Positions 5,989-9,268 of a stretch of DNA of 9,268 nucleotides are shown one piece after another. How positions within the stretch are numbered: the first letter of the stretch is position 1; the number at the start of each line of letters is the position of its first letter. The translations under genes and the position numbers were made by a program. Source of the stretch: CAZCWX01 sp964502465 (GTDB lineage: Bacteria; Desulfobacterota; Binatia; Bin18); assembly GCA_964502465.1 (NCBI GenBank), contig CAZCWX010000725.1:1-9268 (forward strand), given 5' to 3'. The notes beneath the pieces were generated by a model. That model searched no databases. It saw nothing but the letters and a program-made list of their open reading frames with translations, and was not told where the DNA came from.

Positions 5989-7140
5989 ATGACCGCAGCC
6001 GACCGTATGCCCTTTCCCGGAGTGATTGACGCCGATGGTCACATCTTAGAACCACCCGACCTGTGGGAACGATATCTGGAACCGCAATACCGGGATCGCG
6101 CGATCCGCATTAAGACCGACGAGCGTGGGCTTGAGTATCTGGAACTCGATGGCAAAAAATCGAAACTCAGTGCGCATGGAACCCTTGGCTTCCTCGGTGG
6201 TATGGGAAAAACAGCCCAAGAAACCATCCCTTCGCCAGAGCGGACGTACGTACGTGGGGCCCCGTTTGGCTCGATGGACGTGAAAGAACGACTACAACTC
6301 CTCGATCGCGAAGGCATCGAGCAGGCAATTTTATATCCAACGCTTGGTATTTTGTGGGAAGCCGAAGTCGAAGATCCCGAAATCTCTTCCGCCTATTGCC
6401 GAGCCTATAATCGCTGGATCCTCGAATTCTGTGCAGACTCTAACGGTCGCTTGCTACCAGTCGCTCACCTGTCCTTAGGAGACGTGGGAGAAGCGGTCCG
6501 CGAACTTGCACGGACAGTCACAGCTGGAGCGGTCGGCGCTTTTGTCGCTCCGTTCACGATTACCAAGAAGCCCCATGGTCATCCGGATCATGATCCTTTG
6601 TGGGCAAAGGCTCAGGAACTCGATATCCCGATTGCCATTCATCCCACCCTCGAACCAGTTGCTGCCAGCCCACATCTACGTTTTACCGGTATGGGACATA
6701 AAACCGGCTGGTACTACAACGTCTTTGCCGGCGTTGGCACCCAGATGGCCTTCACCACATTTTTCCAATACGGTGTCTTCGAACGATTCCCTCAGCTCAG
6801 GGTCGTGGTACTGGAAAGTGGGGCTGGCTGGGTAGGGTTCTGGATCGACCGCATGGACGCCTTCTACAAAGTCCCGGTCGGTGCTTCAGTAAAACTGCAA
6901 GAATTACCGAGTACGTATCTGCGTCGGCAGTGCTGGATCTCAGCCGATCCAGACGAGCGTGCGCTCACACGCATTGTGGATTATATCGGTGCCGATCGCC
7001 TGATGTGGGCGACCGATTTTCCTCACCCTGACCATGGCGGGCACTACGTGCGGGAACTGAAAGACATGCTCGCTCCCCTCCCCCAATCAGTGCAGCAACA
7101 GATCGCTGGCGAGAATGTGAAACAACTCTACAAGCTGTAG
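5989..7140 (+). CDS. Amidohydrolase-2 family TIM-barrel metal-dependent hydrolase/decarboxylase
   Basis: This 383-residue cytoplasmic enzyme belongs to the amidohydrolase-2 group, which includes ACMS decarboxylase and gamma-resorcylate decarboxylase. Members hydrolyse or decarboxylate small cyclic acids with a divalent metal. Visible landmarks are the first-strand VIDADGHILEPPDLWERY (12-29; D14, D16, H18, E21), IAIHPTLEP (215-223, His218), VVVLESGAGWVGFWIDR (272-288, E276) and MWATDFPHPD (339-348, D343 and H346). The Asp-x-Asp-x-His opening and the DFPH end motif are typical of a large, mostly uncharacterised clade of this superfamily. Signal peptide and membrane helices are absent. AAGGAGG lies 8 bases before the ATG, the strongest ribosome binding site of the plus-strand genes. 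It begins 52 bases after the MCE operon with no clear terminator between, so it may be read through from that operon, but nothing links it to lipid transport. The substrate is unknown. Confidence 0.9.
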   Translation: MTAADRMPFPGVIDADGHILEPPDLWERYLEPQYRDRAIRIKTDERGLEYLELDGKKSKLSAHGTLGFLGGMGKTAQETIPSPERTYVRGAPFGSMDVKERLQLLDREGIEQAILYPTLGILWEAEVEDPEISSAYCRAYNRWILEFCADSNGRLLPVAHLSLGDVGEAVRELARTVTAGAVGAFVAPFTITKKPHGHPDHDPLWAKAQELDIPIAIHPTLEPVAASPHLRFTGMGHKTGWYYNVFAGVGTQMAFTTFFQYGVFERFPQLRVVVLESGAGWVGFWIDRMDAFYKVPVGASVKLQELPSTYLRRQCWISADPDERALTRIVDYIGADRLMWATDFPHPDHGGHYVRELKDMLAPLPQSVQQQIAGENVKQLYKL

Positions 7141-7163
7141 TCCGCACAAAGAGACAGGCTATA

Positions 7164-7222
7164 TTGTGGTGCGGGCCTCTGGCTTGCACCACATCATGCA
7201 GGCGAGGACACCTGCACCACAA
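7164..7222. repeat. Double-hairpin palindromic intergenic element with 9-base terminal inverted repeats
   Basis: This 59-base element fills most of the gap between two convergent genes. Its ends are inverted repeats, TTGTGGTGC (7164-7172) and GCACCACAA (7214-7222). Inside are two hairpins. The first (7165-7193) has an 8-base perfect stem TGTGGTGC/GCACCACA, which on the plus-strand RNA extends through two G-U pairs and GCC/GGC to 13 pairs around a TCT loop. The second (7197-7216) has stem TGCAGG/CCTGCA; past one C-A mismatch a further G-C pair closes an AGGA loop. TGCACCACA also occurs twice as a direct repeat (7185-7193, 7213-7221). The architecture resembles REP/REPIN-type dispersed palindromic units. 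Neither strand has a T-run after a stem, so a classical intrinsic terminator is not supported, although the structure could still slow polymerase or protect both 3' ends. Confidence 0.7.
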
Positions 7223-7234
7223 GCATCGCGCAAG

Positions 7235-8290
7235 TCATTCTTGCTCTGGTCGTAACCGTTGTGACGCAGAGGATAAGATGTCATGGAGATGGACCACACC
7301 GATGATGTGTTCTTGGGCATCACAGACAATTAGTGACGTGATCTTTTTATCCTCCATCAATGCCAGCGCATCGTAGGCCAGCGCATCGTCACGAACATGC
7401 ACAGGTGGTGTAGACATGATCTCAGACGCTTTTTTCGCCGCCCAATCTGGAGACCGTTGCACAGCGCGTCGGATATCTCCATCAGTGATAATCCCTATGT
7501 CAGCGCTCCCTGGAGCGACCACCACCAGACCCAGGCGGCCTTGCGTAATCTGGCGGACGACCGTATCAAGTGAGGCATCAGCCTCAACCTGAGCATAGGT
7601 TGCACGCATGACATCCTTGACTTGGACGTATAAGCGGCGCCCTAAAGAACCGGAGGGATGGTACTTCGCAAAATTGTGCGCACGGATACCCCGGACCTGG
7701 CTGGTACACACAGCAAGCGCATCACCCAAGGCCAGCGTTGTCGTACTGGACGTCGTTGGTGCCAACCCAAGGGTACAGGCTTCAGCCGTGACTCCGGTCT
7801 GCAAAACCACCGTCGCAAAATGGTCAATCGCCCCACCATACCGTCCGGTAATGGCGACGATGGGCACGTTGAGCCATTTCCCGAGGGGATCGAGAAAGGC
7901 AAGGAGTTCTTCGCTGTTTCCACTGTGCGAGATGGCCAGAATGACATCCTCTGGAGCGACAACACCCATGTCTCCATGGACAGCCTCAGTGGGATGGAGA
8001 AAAATTGCTGGGGTGCCAAGGCTTGCCATGGTGCTGGCAATCTTCCGCGCGATAAACCCGGATTTGCCGACGCCAGTGGTGATCACCTTTCCTGAGCAGC
8101 GCGCCAGTAATTCAACAGCCAGATAAAAGTGCTCGTCGAGGCCAACAGCCGCCAGTTCAAGCGCCTGAGCCTCTTCGCGAAGAACACGTCTTCCTTCTTC
8201 AAGGACAGCTCGTGTTGGAAACCTGTTAGTGGGAGGACGAGAAAACTCCCTGCCCTCTTGTGAGGGAATAGTATCCATGCTGTTCTTCAT
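7235..8290 (-). CDS. kdsD: Arabinose-5-phosphate isomerase (KdsD/KpsF family)
   Basis: This enzyme (351 residues) interconverts D-ribulose 5-phosphate and D-arabinose 5-phosphate, the first step towards Kdo, the sugar joining lipid A to the LPS core. The SIS isomerase domain (about 55-195) shows GVGKSGFIARKIASTMASLG (73-92), HPTEAVHGDMG (99-109), SHSGNSEE (121-128) and PTTSSTTTLALGDALAV (178-194). HPSGSLGRRL (211-220) follows in the linker before two CBS domains (about 222-275 and 290-343; GIITDGDIRRAV, GVVHLHDIL). The N-terminus is some 20 residues longer than E. coli KdsD (328). The frame stays open upstream to 8482, but that extension is Arg-rich, unlike the family, and overlaps the upstream gene. 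I chose ATG 8290 because GAGG lies 6 bases upstream. The gene follows the CmcJ-like gene by 61 bases on the same strand. The usual kdsC/lptC/lptA neighbours are absent here. Confidence 0.95.
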   Translation of the reverse strand: MKNSMDTIPSQEGREFSRPPTNRFPTRAVLEEGRRVLREEAQALELAAVGLDEHFYLAVELLARCSGKVITTGVGKSGFIARKIASTMASLGTPAIFLHPTEAVHGDMGVVAPEDVILAISHSGNSEELLAFLDPLGKWLNVPIVAITGRYGGAIDHFATVVLQTGVTAEACTLGLAPTTSSTTTLALGDALAVCTSQVRGIRAHNFAKYHPSGSLGRRLYVQVKDVMRATYAQVEADASLDTVVRQITQGRLGLVVVAPGSADIGIITDGDIRRAVQRSPDWAAKKASEIMSTPPVHVRDDALAYDALALMEDKKITSLIVCDAQEHIIGVVHLHDILSSASQRLRPEQE

Positions 8291-8293
8291 ATG

Positions 8294-8310
8294 TTCCTCT
8301 TTCCGAGGAA
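8294..8310 (-). promoter_or_regulatory. Hairpin that includes the kdsD ribosome binding site
   Basis: In the minus-strand transcript TTCCTC (plus 8305-8310) can pair with GAGGAA (plus 8294-8299) around a GGAAA loop. The second arm is the Shine-Dalgarno sequence of kdsD, three bases before its ATG. Folding would mask the site and lower initiation. Whether this is regulatory or accidental cannot be told from one sequence. Confidence 0.4.
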
Positions 8311-8351
8311 ATACTGACACCTTCAATCGTTGCCATGGCCCTATTGGCGGC

Positions 8352-9206
8352 TCAGCGTGTAGCGGTTGCCTCCGGCGCAAAGAAGACGAGCGTGCGAACT
8401 TCGATGCTCTCCCGAGCTGGGGCATGGGGTGGGCTCGTCGGATCGTCAAACGCCGTGTGGGCAGTGAACCGCGCTCGCCCATCGTCCAGAGAATCGTAAC
8501 ACTTGAGAAGCAGCGCCTCGTTCTGCTGCATATGGGGGAAGTAGAACCAACGGTGGGCAGGGTTAAAGGCGACTGAGTAGACTTCCCCAGTCCGGTCGCG
8601 GTATTGCAGATCCATCGCTACGAAGTCCTGCAGCGCCATGCTTTGCGCGTCGCATACTGCGAGTGGCGCTTCCTGCACAGGCCCTCGGATCGGCCGCCAG
8701 ACGTTGATCACCGCAAAGCGATGTTGCAGCCGTGCCTCGGCCTCGTCCTCGTCTAGCAGGTCGCGGACACGCTGGGGCCCGGAGCGAACGGTGTAGTCGT
8801 TGTGCGCCACTCTCACCGGCTCGCGCGCGCCGTTCTCACCTTGCTTCGCCATTGGGGCGCAGCGCACGTTGTGGTCGAATACTACTACTTTCACTGCGCC
8901 GGTCACGTCCTTCACCAGCCGCTCAACCTCCGGGTAGTAAACGGCCCGCACTTCTTGTTCGTCGTAGAAATTCAGGACCTGGGTCTCGTGCGGTGCCAAC
9001 AGAAAGCCGTGTTGATCCAACGAGATTTGTTGGAGGATGGCCCGGCCATCGTGGATGGGCATCGTATGTTTGGTATACCGTCCCGTCCGCTCTGGGATAC
9101 CAGGTGGTGGCGTGTACATGTAGGTCACGGGCTTCTCCACCCGGTCGGCCAAGTAATTCAGTACGGCCTCCACGTGGTGGAGACTATCCATCGTGTCGGT
9201 GTTCAT
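8352..9206 (-). CDS. CmcJ/NvfI-family putative Fe(II)/2-oxoglutarate-dependent oxygenase
   Basis: This 284-residue soluble protein has no signal peptide. Its motifs match the CmcJ/NvfI (GA4-desaturase-like) family, which includes cephamycin CmcJ and fungal oxygenases: VKVVVFDHNVR (105-115), VAHNDYT (133-139), VINVWRPIRGPVQEAPLAVC (167-186) and NPAHRWFYFPHMQQNEALLL (215-234) followed by KCYDS. His135-x-Asp137 and His218 are good candidates for the 2-His-1-carboxylate iron site used by NvfI-type enzymes. Family members hydroxylate, desaturate or form endoperoxides on secondary metabolites; most bacterial members have no known substrate. The start ATG 9206 is well supported by GAGGAGGAG ending 4 bases upstream. 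A possible -10 (TGTAAT on the minus strand, plus 9230-9235) lies upstream without a convincing -35. No biosynthetic cluster is visible here; its only neighbour on the strand is kdsD, 61 bases downstream. Family confidence is good, function low. Confidence 0.85.
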   Translation of the reverse strand: MNTDTMDSLHHVEAVLNYLADRVEKPVTYMYTPPPGIPERTGRYTKHTMPIHDGRAILQQISLDQHGFLLAPHETQVLNFYDEQEVRAVYYPEVERLVKDVTGAVKVVVFDHNVRCAPMAKQGENGAREPVRVAHNDYTVRSGPQRVRDLLDEDEAEARLQHRFAVINVWRPIRGPVQEAPLAVCDAQSMALQDFVAMDLQYRDRTGEVYSVAFNPAHRWFYFPHMQQNEALLLKCYDSLDDGRARFTAHTAFDDPTSPPHAPARESIEVRTLVFFAPEATATR

Positions 9207-9268
9207 GCTTCTCCTCCTCAGCCCAAAAGATTACAATGGTCACACCTCTGTGTACAGTCGGTTTTGCT

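Noticed and set aside
7185..7221. CRISPR-like direct repeats (TGCACCACA twice)
   Set aside because: There are only two 9-base copies, and they are explained by the palindromic element. There are no spacers of regular length and no cas gene.
7164..7222. Intrinsic terminator
   Set aside because: The stems are strong, but neither strand has the following T-run.
7608..8126. 172-codon plus-strand open frame
   Set aside because: It is antisense to the SIS domain region of kdsD and has no recognisable features.
8291..8482. 64-codon N-terminal extension of kdsD
   Set aside because: It would overlap the CmcJ-like gene by about 130 bases and adds an Arg-rich segment unlike KdsD. The ATG at 8290 has a proper Shine-Dalgarno sequence.
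9243..9254. Operator-like inverted repeat ACAC/GTGT upstream of the oxygenase gene
   Set aside because: Four-base arms are too short to separate from chance.

Overview
The window looks like a chromosomal segment of a Gram-negative (diderm, LPS-making) bacterium. This is supported by a TonB-dependent outer-membrane receptor, an MCE/Mla-type lipid transport operon with an outer-membrane lipoprotein, and a Kdo-pathway isomerase. Base composition is moderately GC-rich. Codon use gives no clear sign of a recent foreign island. The mix of families (YfiR-linked receptor, STAS-MlaE fusion, amidohydrolase-2 protein, CmcJ/NvfI-like oxygenase) resembles uncultured Desulfobacterota/Tectomicrobia/Binatota-like genomes, but that placement is only an impression.

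Layout. Positions 1-2320 lie on the minus strand: a complete TonB-dependent receptor (293-2320) is followed by the start of a YfiR/DUF4154 periplasmic protein (1-214), which runs off the left edge. A 137-base divergent promoter region (2321-2457) separates them from a tight plus-strand operon (2458-5936). The operon encodes a STAS-MlaE permease fusion, an MlaF-type ATPase, an MlaD-type MCE protein and a PqiC/DUF330-type lipoprotein. Gaps are 5 bases or less, or the genes overlap. A TIM-barrel amidohydrolase (5989-7140) follows in the same direction with its own strong ribosome binding site. A 94-base convergent gap (7141-7234) contains a compact double-hairpin palindromic element. The right end is a minus-strand pair transcribed leftwards: a CmcJ/NvfI-family putative Fe(II)/2-oxoglutarate oxygenase (8352-9206), then arabinose-5-phosphate isomerase KdsD (7235-8290).

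How the genes fit together. The central operon can be read as one lipid-trafficking machine. The permease and ATPase form the inner-membrane ABC core, the MCE protein spans the periplasm as a lipid-binding ring, and the lipoprotein is the likely outer-membrane side contact. KdsD supplies D-arabinose 5-phosphate for Kdo, so two of the units serve outer-membrane construction. The receptor plus YfiR pair is more likely a sensing or uptake unit whose signalling partner lies outside the window. The amidohydrolase and the CmcJ-like enzyme have no substrate that can be read from context.

No rRNA, tRNA, CRISPR array, transposase or phage gene was seen. No stretch longer than 300 bases lacks a gene. 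No wholly new multi-gene system is evident. The best leads are the palindromic element at 7164-7222, the CmcJ/NvfI-like enzyme beside kdsD, the receptor-YfiR pair, and the irregular 5' end of the permease gene.
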